DNA of 13,652 bases, taken from NCBI GenBank assembly GCA_016927175.1, contig JAFGNC010000600.1:1-13652 (forward strand). The letters run 5' to 3'. How positions within the stretch are numbered: the stretch's first letter is position 1; each line of letters starts with the position of its first letter. The position numbers and the translations under genes are program-made. Below are positions 1 to 6,290 of this stretch, one piece after another. The stretch is from Gammaproteobacteria bacterium (GTDB lineage: Bacteria; Pseudomonadota; Gammaproteobacteria; Steroidobacterales; Rariloculaceae). The notes under the pieces are model-generated. The model searched no databases and had not been told where the DNA came from. It saw only the letters and a program-made list of their open reading frames with translations.

Positions 1-8
1 GGGAGACT

Positions 9-503
9 ATGGCTGACGTCTACATCGGCGTCGGCAGCAACGTCGAGCCCGAGCGTCATCTGCGGAACGCCGTCGCGACGCTCGCGGAGCGCTTCGGCGC
101 GCTGCGTTGCTCCGACGCCTATTCGAGCCCGGCGTACGGTTTCAGCGGCGCGGACTTCCTGAACATGGTGGTGGGCTGCTCGACCGCCGCCGAGCCGGAC
201 GGCGTCGAGCAGGTGCTTCACGACATCGAGTACGAGGGCGGCCGGCTGCGTCGCGGGCCGCGCTTCGCGTCCCGGACGCTCGACCTGGACCTGCTGCTCT
301 ACGGCGCCATGGTCGACGCCCGGCGCCGCGTGCCGCGCGACGACGTGTGCCGCTATCCGTTCGTGCTGGGGCCGCTCGCGGATATCGCGCCGGATCTGCG
401 CCACCCGCTGACCGGCCGCCGCATCGCGGACGAGTGGGCCGGCATGCGGCGCCGGGCCGAGTGCCGGCTGAAGCGGGTCGGGCCGCTCGAGGGACTGCGC
501 TAG
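9..503 (+). CDS. folK: 2-amino-4-hydroxy-6-hydroxymethyldihydropteridine pyrophosphokinase (HPPK)
   Basis: HPPK transfers pyrophosphate from ATP to 6-hydroxymethyl-dihydropterin, the step before dihydropteroate synthase in cytoplasmic folate synthesis. The 164-residue protein is close to the usual family length (E. coli 159). Visible signatures are the N-terminal GVGSN (residues 7-11), the IE-x3-GR element (73-79) and RTLDLDLLLYG (89-99), with the two magnesium-binding aspartates at D92 and D94. The C-terminal half has PFVLGPLADIAPDL. Where E. coli has VPH115, this protein has VPR, and the Arg121 position reads Tyr with an Arg one residue earlier, so it is a divergent HPPK. GGGAG at 1-5 is a close Shine-Dalgarno for ATG 9. 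The TAG stop lies inside the CTAG at the edge of a MITE-like element. A pteridine reductase follows on the other strand, which supports a pterin/folate role. Confidence 0.93.
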   Translation: MADVYIGVGSNVEPERHLRNAVATLAERFGALRCSDAYSSPAYGFSGADFLNMVVGCSTAAEPDGVEQVLHDIEYEGGRLRRGPRFASRTLDLDLLLYGAMVDARRRVPRDDVCRYPFVLGPLADIAPDLRHPLTGRRIADEWAGMRRRAECRLKRVGPLEGLR

Positions 504-631
504 GAAAGCTCTGCACAGGGTCCGTCGTGGATGCGATGCAAGGCGAGAATCGCTTCGAAAGCGCAGCGTACACGGGAGCGACTTTCAACGCCGCAGCGCG
601 CCGCCACGGACCCTGTGCAGAGCTTCCCTAG
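500..631. mobile_element. MITE-like element with 31-bp inverted ends and CTAG flanks
   Basis: Positions 500-530 and 601-631 are inverted copies of each other over 31 bp with 3 mismatches. The core AGCTCTGCACAGGGTCCGT is perfect in both arms. Both outer edges are CTAG (500-503 and 628-631), as expected for a 4-bp target duplication; removing it leaves a 124-bp element (504-627) whose ends read GRAAGCTCTGCAC. Such ends, with a YTAR-type 4-bp duplication, resemble the IS5 subgroup of insertion sequences; that link is from memory and is an inference. There is no transposase, so the element would be non-autonomous. The left CTAG supplies the folK stop codon. The arms could also form a long hairpin in RNA, but neither side has a T tract, so a plain terminator is a poorer explanation. 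Confidence 0.72.
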
Positions 632-670
632 CAGCGCGTCAGCGCAGGGGACGCTCGGAGAGGCTCCCGG

Positions 671-1429
671 TTACCAGCCGACGCTGCGGCCGCCGTCGAC
701 CGCCAGCACCTGACCTGTCACGTAGACCGCGTCGCGAGCCAGGTACAGCACGGCCGAAGCGATGTCCTCCGGATCACCGGTCCGCTTCAGCGGAACTTCC
801 CGGATGATCGCCTGCTGCACTTTGTCCGGCATGCCGGACTCCGGCCACAGGATGGCTCCGGGCGCCACGCCGTTGACGCGTACACCGTCCGGCCCGAGGT
901 CCTTGGCCAGCGACCGCGTCAGCATCGCGAGGCCCGCTTTTGCCGCGCCGTAGACCGCATGGTGGCGCAGGGGACGCTGCGCGTGGATGTCCACGATGTT
1001 GACGACCACGCCGCGCGCTTCCTTCAGGTACGGCAGCGCCGCCTGGGTCAGGAACAGCGGCGCCTTCAGGTTGCTGTCGATGAGATCGTGCCACTGCTCG
1101 CGCGTGATCGTGCCGAGCGGCGTCGGATAAAAGCTCGACGCGTTGTTGACGAGAATGTCGAGGCGCGAGGTGCGGGCCACGACTTCGCCGACCACACGCT
1201 CCAGAGTATCGAAATCCCGCAGGTCTCCGCGGACCGTGAAGGCCGAGTCCGGACGAACCTCGTTGAGCTCGGCCGCGACCCGTTCCGCATCCGCCGAGGA
1301 GCTGAAGTAATGCACGGCGACGTTGGCGCCGGCCCCGTGCAGGTAACGGGCGATCGTCGCGCCGATCCGTTTCCCGGCGCCGGTCACGAGCGCCCAGCGC
1401 CCGTCGAGAGTTCGTGGTGACGTGCTCAC
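671..1429 (-). CDS. Pteridine reductase (short-chain dehydrogenase, PTR1/FolM-like)
   Basis: A 252-residue classical short-chain dehydrogenase. The NADP-binding motif is TGAGKRIG (16-23), with the TGxxxRxG arginine typical of pteridine reductases rather than TGxxxGxG. It is followed by NNAS (95-98) and a catalytic YxxxK at Y160/K164. The usual catalytic serine is replaced by D147, 13 residues before Y160, the same arrangement as D181/Y194/K198 of Leishmania PTR1. The predicted reaction is NADPH-dependent reduction of dihydrobiopterin or dihydrofolate to the tetrahydro form in the cytoplasm. Being next to folK supports a pterin substrate. The start is GTG at 1429; on the minus strand a GGAG lies 8-9 nt upstream. 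The gene is divergent from the methyltransferase at 1531. FolM is the nearest named relative, but a general SDR role cannot be excluded. Confidence 0.85.
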   Translation of the reverse strand: MSTSPRTLDGRWALVTGAGKRIGATIARYLHGAGANVAVHYFSSSADAERVAAELNEVRPDSAFTVRGDLRDFDTLERVVGEVVARTSRLDILVNNASSFYPTPLGTITREQWHDLIDSNLKAPLFLTQAALPYLKEARGVVVNIVDIHAQRPLRHHAVYGAAKAGLAMLTRSLAKDLGPDGVRVNGVAPGAILWPESGMPDKVQQAIIREVPLKRTGDPEDIASAVLYLARDAVYVTGQVLAVDGGRSVGW

Positions 1430-1463
1430 CGTTGCAGCTCCGCTCCGACAGTGCGCGTAAGGT

Positions 1464-1469
1464 TACACT
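1464..1469 (+). promoter_or_regulatory. Possible -10 box for the methyltransferase gene
   Basis: The hexamer TACACT lies in the 101-bp divergent gap between the pteridine reductase and the methyltransferase. It would place a transcription start near 1476 and a leader of about 55 nt. The expected -35 position (around 1441-1446) does not resemble TTGACA, so support is weak and rests on the -10 alone. Confidence 0.27.
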
Positions 1470-1530
1470 AGGTGCTCCCGCAGGCGCCCGCGCCGCAACG
1501 CGGCAATCTGCCCGCGCCCGTCGACACACC

Positions 1531-2682
1531 ATGAACAGAGCCCCTCCGCAATTCCCCGCGCCGGATCCCGCCGCGCTGGCGGTCAGCCGCGAGCTGACCG
1601 CCCGGATCGCGCAGGAGATCGAGCAGGCCGGCGGCTGGATCAGCTTCGATCGCTACATGCAGCGCGCGCTGTACGAGCCGGGTCTCGGCTATTACAGCGG
1701 CGGCAGCACGAAGCTCGGCGCCGGCGGCGATTTCGTCACGGCGCCGGAGCTCGGTGACGCGCTGGCGCGGGCGGCCGCGACCGTGCTTGCGCCAGTGCTT
1801 CGCGGCAGCTCGGCGCCGACGCTGCTCGAGCTCGGGGCCGGCTCCGGCGCATGGGCCGAGCAGCTGATTCGAGCGCTGGACGCGGCGGGCGCGGGGCCGC
1901 GGCGCTGTCTGATCCTGGAGCCGAGCGCCGAGCTCCGGGACCGGCAGCGGCGGCGTCTCGCACCGCTCGGATCGCGCGCCGCCTGGCTCGGCCGGTTGCC
2001 CGAGCAGGCAATCTGCGGCGCCATCGTCGCGAACGAGGTCGTCGACGCCCTTCCGGCGGCCGTGTTCGTCAAGCGCGCCGGCCGCATCCTGCCGCTCGGC
2101 GTGCGGCACGACTCGCAGGGACTCGCGTGGAGCGAGGGACCCGAGCAGCCGGAGCTGTCGGCCGCCGTCGCGGCGCTCGAGAACAAGCTGCCGCGGCCGC
2201 TGCCCGACGGCTACCGCTCGGAGATCAGGCTCGGGCTCGCGGCGTGGATCGCGGCGCTCGGCGCATCGCTCGAACGCGGCGGCCTGCTGCTCGTCGACTA
2301 CGGCTACGACCGAAAGGACTATTACCGCCCCGAGCGCTCGAGCGGAACGCTGATGTGCCATTACCGCCACCGCGCGCACGCCGACCCCTTTCTGTGGCCG
2401 GGCCTGCAGGATCTGACCGCGTGGGTGGATTTCAGCGCCTGCGCCGACGCTGCCCGGAACGCCGGCTTCGACGTCGCCGGCTATACGACGCAGGGGCAGT
2501 TTCTGGTCGAGGCTCTCGGCGCCGGTCTGCTCGGCCGCGGCGAGCCGACGCCGCAGGCGCTGAGCGCGCTGAAGACGCTGGTGCTGCCGGGCGAGATGGG
2601 AGAGCGCTTCAAGATATTGTGGCTGACGAAAGGCGTCGACGGCTTGCCTCTGCCGGGCCGCGACCTGCGCCGGCGGCTGTGA
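1531..2682 (+). CDS. MidA/NDUFAF7-family SAM-dependent methyltransferase (DUF185)
   Basis: The 383-residue product matches the DUF185 class I methyltransferase family. The conserved N-terminal signature runs through YMQRALYEPGLGYYS (42-56) and GGDFVTAPELG (65-75). The SAM-binding motif I is LELGAGSG (99-106). ANEVVDALP, LLVDYGYDRKDYY and the C-terminal EMGERFKILWLTKG are also typical. In mitochondria the relative NDUFAF7/MidA methylates an arginine of a complex I subunit; the substrate of bacterial members is not established, so only the enzyme class is claimed. ATG 1531 is preferred over earlier in-frame starts because the signature begins soon after it and residues upstream look like read-through of the divergent promoter region. 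No clear Shine-Dalgarno precedes it. It is convergent with cca across a repeat-filled gap. Confidence 0.88.
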   Translation: MNRAPPQFPAPDPAALAVSRELTARIAQEIEQAGGWISFDRYMQRALYEPGLGYYSGGSTKLGAGGDFVTAPELGDALARAAATVLAPVLRGSSAPTLLELGAGSGAWAEQLIRALDAAGAGPRRCLILEPSAELRDRQRRRLAPLGSRAAWLGRLPEQAICGAIVANEVVDALPAAVFVKRAGRILPLGVRHDSQGLAWSEGPEQPELSAAVAALENKLPRPLPDGYRSEIRLGLAAWIAALGASLERGGLLLVDYGYDRKDYYRPERSSGTLMCHYRHRAHADPFLWPGLQDLTAWVDFSACADAARNAGFDVAGYTTQGQFLVEALGAGLLGRGEPTPQALSALKTLVLPGEMGERFKILWLTKGVDGLPLPGRDLRRRL

Positions 2683-2751
2683 TGCCCGCAGCCACCGGGG
2701 CGCGCGTCGCAGCCGGCGGCTCCGGGGCTCGCGGGCGAGCGACCTCTCTCT

Positions 2752-2880
2752 GCCGCTCGGGCTTCGCGCCGGCCGCTCGGGCTTCGCGCCGGCCGCTCGG
2801 GCTTCGCGCCGGCCGCTCGGGCTTTGCGCCGGCTGCTCGGGCTTCGCGCCGGCCGTTCCGGCTCGCGCCGGCCGCGCCGG
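2752..2880. repeat. 20-bp GC-rich tandem repeat in a convergent intergenic gap
   Basis: The unit GCTTCGCGCCGGCCGCTCGG occurs in three identical copies at 2761-2820. Copies at 2821-2840 and 2841-2860 carry two changes each, a more decayed copy spans 2861-2880, and 9 bp of a preceding partial copy lie at 2752-2760; a further remnant (GGCCGCTCGGG) is at 2887-2897. The tract lies between the stop codons of the methyltransferase (2682) and cca (2913). The 20-bp period is not a multiple of three and no credible start or ribosome site opens it, so it is unlikely to code. Identical central copies with decayed edges fit slipped-strand or recombination expansion. Apart from this tract I see nothing in the 230-bp gap. 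Confidence 0.88.
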
Positions 2881-2912
2881 TCGCTCCGGCCGCTCGGGCG
2901 CAGATCAGCCGC

Positions 2913-4181
2913 TCAAGCGCCCGTCGCCCCGGAGCGCGGCGAAGCACCGGTCCGCGGAGCGGACGCGACGGCACCGCGAATTGCGTCGATCCGGCGCTCG
3001 CGCAGCGCGTCGCCGAGGTCGCGGCCGCCGAGGCCGGTCTGCTCCGCGAGCGCGCGCGCGTCGACGGCTGCCGCGGCTGCGAGCGCCGCGAGCAGCCGGT
3101 TCGCCTGCGGGTACGGCGCCTCCTCGAGACCTTTGCGCCCGCGCGCGTCGGCTTCGCATGCAAGCAGGAACTCCTCGAACCGCCGCGGCTTTCTGAACGC
3201 GTCCACCGTCTCGAGCAGCTTCAGCACCGTCGACGGCCGCAGCTCGTCGGCCCGATGCACGAGGCCGTGATGCCGAGCCACGTGGGCGGCCAGATCGTGA
3301 AATGCGCGCGGCACGGGCATGCGCTCGCACAGCGCCTCCAGCAGCTGCACCGACCGTTCTTCGTGACCCCGATGCCGCGGCAGAATCTCCGGCGGCGTCG
3401 TGCCCTTGCCGAGGTCGTGCGTCAGGACGGCGAAGCGCACGGTCGGCGCGTCCGTCAGCCGCGCCGCCAACCGCAGCGCCATCAGCACGTGTACGCCCGT
3501 GTCGATTTCCGGATGCCAGCGCTCCGGTTGCGGAATGCCGAAAAGCGCATCGATCTCGGGATAGATCCTGGCCAGCGCGCCGCAGCCGCGCAACGTCTCG
3601 ACGAACACGTCCGGCCGCGGCATCGCGAGCGCTTTCTCCGTCTCTTTCCAGACCCGCTCGGGGCGCAGCGCATCCACCTCGCCGTTGTCGACCATGTCCC
3701 GCATCAGCCGCTGCGTCTCGGCTGCGACGGTGAAGCCGAGCTCGGCGAACTGCGCGGCGAAGCGGGCCGTGCGCAGTATCCGCACCGGGTCCTCGCGGAA
3801 AGCCTCTGACACGTGGCGCAGCTTGCGGTCCTCGAGGTCGCGCCGGCCGCCGCAGGGATCGACGAGACGGCCGTCGGCATCGCGCGCCATCGCGTTGATC
3901 GTCAGGTCGCGCCGCTCGAGGTCCTGCTCGAGCGTGATGTCCGGCGTCGTCTCGAACGTAAAGCCGGTGTAGCCGGGGGCGATCTTGCGCTCGGTGCGCG
4001 CGAGGGCGTACTCCTCGCCGGTCTGCGGGTGCAGGAAAACCGGGAAATCCTTGCCGACCCGGCGATAGCCGAGCGCGAGCAGCTCGTCCGCGGTCGCCCC
4101 GACGACCAGCCAGTCGCGCTCGCGCACGGGCCTGCCGAGCAGCGCGTCCCGCACCGCGCCCCCGACCTCGTAAATCCTCAT
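2913..4181 (-). CDS. cca: Multifunctional CCA tRNA nucleotidyltransferase
   Basis: This enzyme adds or repairs the 3'-terminal CCA of tRNAs from CTP and ATP without a template. The 422-residue protein follows the E. coli type (412): VGGAVRDALLG (6-16), the metal-binding loop ERDWLVVG (21-28), DFPVFLHPQTGEEYALARTERK, the RRDLTINAMA motif, an EDPVRILRTARFAA RNA-binding segment, and a C-terminal HD phosphohydrolase domain with LTHDLGKG. The E. coli catalytic D21-x-D23 pair is E21-x-D23 here. The last 15 to 20 residues (from about SAPRTGASP) are low-complexity and appear to be an extension into the GC-rich gap. The start is ATG 4181; a TATAGT -10 lies only 6 nt upstream, so the mRNA may be leaderless. 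It is divergent from the aminopeptidase gene. Confidence 0.96.
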   Translation of the reverse strand: MRIYEVGGAVRDALLGRPVRERDWLVVGATADELLALGYRRVGKDFPVFLHPQTGEEYALARTERKIAPGYTGFTFETTPDITLEQDLERRDLTINAMARDADGRLVDPCGGRRDLEDRKLRHVSEAFREDPVRILRTARFAAQFAELGFTVAAETQRLMRDMVDNGEVDALRPERVWKETEKALAMPRPDVFVETLRGCGALARIYPEIDALFGIPQPERWHPEIDTGVHVLMALRLAARLTDAPTVRFAVLTHDLGKGTTPPEILPRHRGHEERSVQLLEALCERMPVPRAFHDLAAHVARHHGLVHRADELRPSTVLKLLETVDAFRKPRRFEEFLLACEADARGRKGLEEAPYPQANRLLAALAAAAAVDARALAEQTGLGGRDLGDALRERRIDAIRGAVASAPRTGASPRSGATGA

Positions 4182-4187
4182 TGCGTC

Positions 4188-4193
4188 ACTATA
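4188..4193 (-). promoter_or_regulatory. Predicted -10 box of a leaderless cca promoter
   Basis: On the minus strand the hexamer reads TATAGT (5 of 6 match to TATAAT) and ends 6 nt before the cca ATG at 4181. Transcription would start at or next to the start codon, and no Shine-Dalgarno is present. Its expected -35 region (about 4211-4216) lies on top of the -10 box of the divergent gene. Confidence 0.5.
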
Positions 4194-4208
4194 CCGGAGA
4201 GCCCGTCA

Positions 4209-4217
4209 TGGTAATGT
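4209..4217 (+). promoter_or_regulatory. Extended -10 promoter of the aminopeptidase gene, likely leaderless
   Basis: TGGTAATGT at 4209-4217 fits an extended -10 (TGn then TAATGT). The -10 box ends 7 nt before ATG 4225, so the transcript should begin at or next to the start codon. No Shine-Dalgarno is present. Its -35 position falls over the cca -10 box, so the two promoters overlap almost fully. Confidence 0.5.
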
Positions 4218-4224
4218 TCGCGCC

Positions 4225-5307
4225 ATGCGAAATCTGCTCAGTCTCCTCGGGCTGATCGCACTCGGCTCGACCCTCAGCAGCTGCGCAATGCCGTTCTACT
4301 GGCAGGCCATCGGCGGCCAGTGGGAGCTGCTGCGCAAACGAACACCGATCGAGGAAGTGCTCGCGGATCCGGAGCAGGACGAGCACGTCCGCGCCGCTCT
4401 CGCCAAGGTGCCGCAGATCCGCCGCTTCGCGGTCGAGGTGCTCAGGCTGCCGCGAAACGAGAGCTACACCACCTATGCGGATCTCGGGCGCGACTACGTC
4501 GTCTGGAACGTGATCGCGACCGAGGAGTTTTCGGTCAACCCGAAGCGCTGGTGCTATCCGTTCACGGGCTGCGTCTCGTACCGCGGCTTCTTTCAGCCGG
4601 AGAGCGCGCAGAGATTCCGCGAAGCGCTCGAGCGCGACGGCCTCGACACGTATCTCGCCGGCGCCACGGCGTACTCGACGCTCGGTTACTTCGCCGATCC
4701 GATCCTGAATACGATGCTGGTCGGCGGCGAGCAATACATAGCGTCGGTGCTGTTCCACGAGCTGGCGCACCAGCGGCTCTACGTCAAGGACGACAGCGGT
4801 CTCAGCGAAGCGTTCGCGACCGCGGTCGAAGAGTACGGAACGGAGCTGTGGCTTCACAGGTACGGCAGCGACGGTGCCGTGGCCGATTACCGCCGCCGCG
4901 CGCGCTACCGGGCGCAGTTCTCCGAGCTCGTGGCGCGGCAGCAGAACCGGCTTCGGGAGGTTTTCTCGCGCTCGCTGCCGCCGGAAACGAAGCGCCGCGC
5001 CAAGGAGCAGGCGTACGCGACGATGCGGGAGGAGTACCGGGCGCTGAAGGAGTCGTGGGACGGCGCGACGGATTACGACCGCTGGTTCGCGCAGCCGCTG
5101 AACAATGCGATGCTCGCATCCGTCGCGACGTACCGGCGCTGGCTTCCGACTTTGAAGTCTCGGCTCGAGCGGGTGGGCCCCCAGAGGTTCTACGAGGAGA
5201 TGGAAGAGCTGTCGCTGATGTCCTCCATCAGCCGGCAGATCGCGCTCGAGCAGTGGGACGTCGAGCGGCTGGAGCGGCCGGAGGAGCCGCTGCTAACCGG
5301 CACCTGA
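4225..5307 (+). CDS. Predicted outer-membrane lipoprotein zinc aminopeptidase (PF10023-like)
   Basis: The 360-residue protein begins with a lipoprotein signal: a short charged start, a hydrophobic core and lipobox L17-S-S-C20, with Ala at +2, which predicts outer-membrane sorting. The mature part resembles the putative-aminopeptidase family PF10023 (DUF2265): FYWQAIGGQ just after the lipid anchor, SYTTYADLGRDYVVWNV, WCYPFTGCVSYRGFF and AYSTLGYFADPILNTM. The zinc motif is HELAH at 178-182, with a likely third ligand E195 in LSEAFATAVEE. The C-terminal third is rich in charged helices. Catalysis is assumed from HExxH; activity and substrate of this family are, to my knowledge, not well defined. 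It overlaps the convergent NDUFA9-like gene by 15 bp. ATG 4225 fits the signal peptide and the extended -10 box. Confidence 0.85.
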   Translation: MRNLLSLLGLIALGSTLSSCAMPFYWQAIGGQWELLRKRTPIEEVLADPEQDEHVRAALAKVPQIRRFAVEVLRLPRNESYTTYADLGRDYVVWNVIATEEFSVNPKRWCYPFTGCVSYRGFFQPESAQRFREALERDGLDTYLAGATAYSTLGYFADPILNTMLVGGEQYIASVLFHELAHQRLYVKDDSGLSEAFATAVEEYGTELWLHRYGSDGAVADYRRRARYRAQFSELVARQQNRLREVFSRSLPPETKRRAKEQAYATMREEYRALKESWDGATDYDRWFAQPLNNAMLASVATYRRWLPTLKSRLERVGPQRFYEEMEELSLMSSISRQIALEQWDVERLERPEEPLLTGT

Positions 5308-6258
5308 CGGGGTGCGGGGCGGCGCCGGCCGCGTCGTTCTGCCGAGATACGCCGGCACGATCGTCGCCATCGACTTCGGTGCGATGCCGAGATTCGTCAG
5401 TCCGTTCTCGCTGCAGACACCCGCAACGCTCAGCGACTCGAAGTTGTCGATCGAAAACGGTTTGCCGGGGATCAGATAATCGGCGACGGCGGCCTGCAGC
5501 CGCCCGAGGGGCTTCGGCAGCGGCACTACCGCCCGCCGGATGCGCAGCTGCCGCTTGAGGAAGCCGACGACCTCCCCGAGCGAATAGATTTCCGGTCCGC
5601 ACAGCTCGTACGTTCGGCCGCTGGTATGGCCGTCCTCGACGGCCCTGACGAAGGCGAGCGCGACGTCCTCGACATAGACCGGCGACATGCGCGCGTCCGC
5701 GCAGGGCAGGGGCAGCACGGGCAGCACCTTCAGCAGGCCCGCGAAGCGATTCGTGAAGGAGTCGCCGGGGCCGAATATCGTGGACGGCTTGAAGATCGTG
5801 TAGCGGATGTCGCCGCTCTGGTTCCTGACCAGCTGCTCGGCCTGGCCCTTCGTCCGCAGGTAGTGGCTGGGCCCTCTGTCGGCGTTCGCCTTCAGCGCGC
5901 TCATGTGGATCAGGCGGTCGACGTCGGCATCGTTGCACGCGCGCAGCAGCTTCTCGACCAGGTCGACGTGAACGTGCTTGAAGCCGCTCCCGTCGTGGCC
6001 GCGCTCGTTCAATATGCCGATCAGATTGACGACGGCGTCGCAGCCGGCTACGAGTCGCGCGAGCACCCGCTCGTCGTGCACGTCGGCAACGATCAGATCG
6101 ACGCCCGGAAAAACGAGCAGATCGCGATGGCGCTGCCGGCTGCGGGTCGGGATCCGCACCCTGTAGCCGAGCCGCACGAGCTGATTGACGATGGCGCGGC
6201 CCACGAACCCGGTGCCGCCGAGCACGCAGATGCTGCGAGGTGGAGGTTTGACCGTCAT
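5293..6258 (-). CDS. NAD(P)-binding SDR-type protein, complex I NDUFA9-like family
   Basis: The 321-residue protein has an atypical (extended) short-chain dehydrogenase fold. The Rossmann motif is GGTGFVG (14-20), followed by a strand ending in IPTRS, DAVVNLIGILNE, HMSALKANADRGPSHYLRTKGQAEQLV and FKPSTIFGPGDSFTNRFAGLL. This pattern is that of bacterial NDUFA9-like proteins, relatives of a mitochondrial complex I accessory subunit. The classic catalytic tyrosine/lysine pair may survive as Y-x3-K in HYLRTK, but no reaction is known, so a structural or quinone/lipid-linked role is as likely as an enzyme. The gene lies 32 bp after degQ on the same strand and may be cotranscribed. Its ATG is preceded by a pyrimidine-rich leader without a Shine-Dalgarno. 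The 3' end overlaps the aminopeptidase gene by 15 bp. Confidence 0.84.
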   Translation of the reverse strand: MTVKPPPRSICVLGGTGFVGRAIVNQLVRLGYRVRIPTRSRQRHRDLLVFPGVDLIVADVHDERVLARLVAGCDAVVNLIGILNERGHDGSGFKHVHVDLVEKLLRACNDADVDRLIHMSALKANADRGPSHYLRTKGQAEQLVRNQSGDIRYTIFKPSTIFGPGDSFTNRFAGLLKVLPVLPLPCADARMSPVYVEDVALAFVRAVEDGHTSGRTYELCGPEIYSLGEVVGFLKRQLRIRRAVVPLPKPLGRLQAAVADYLIPGKPFSIDNFESLSVAGVCSENGLTNLGIAPKSMATIVPAYLGRTTRPAPPRTPSGAG

Positions 6259-6290
6259 AAAAGAACAGAGAAGCGAAAAGAAGCGAAGGT

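Noticed and set aside
500..631. The inverted repeat as an ordinary folK terminator
   Set aside because: The arms are 31 bp long, separated by 70 bp, have matching CTAG flanks and no T tract, which fits a mobile element better than a terminator.
2752..2880. The repeated units as a CRISPR array
   Set aside because: The units are directly adjacent with no spacers and only 20 bp long; there are no cas genes nearby.
1851..3809. A 652-codon plus-strand open frame spanning the methyltransferase, the repeat tract and cca
   Set aside because: It is a high-GC shadow frame: Arg/Ala-rich, no family motif, and it overlaps two well-supported genes in other frames or strands.
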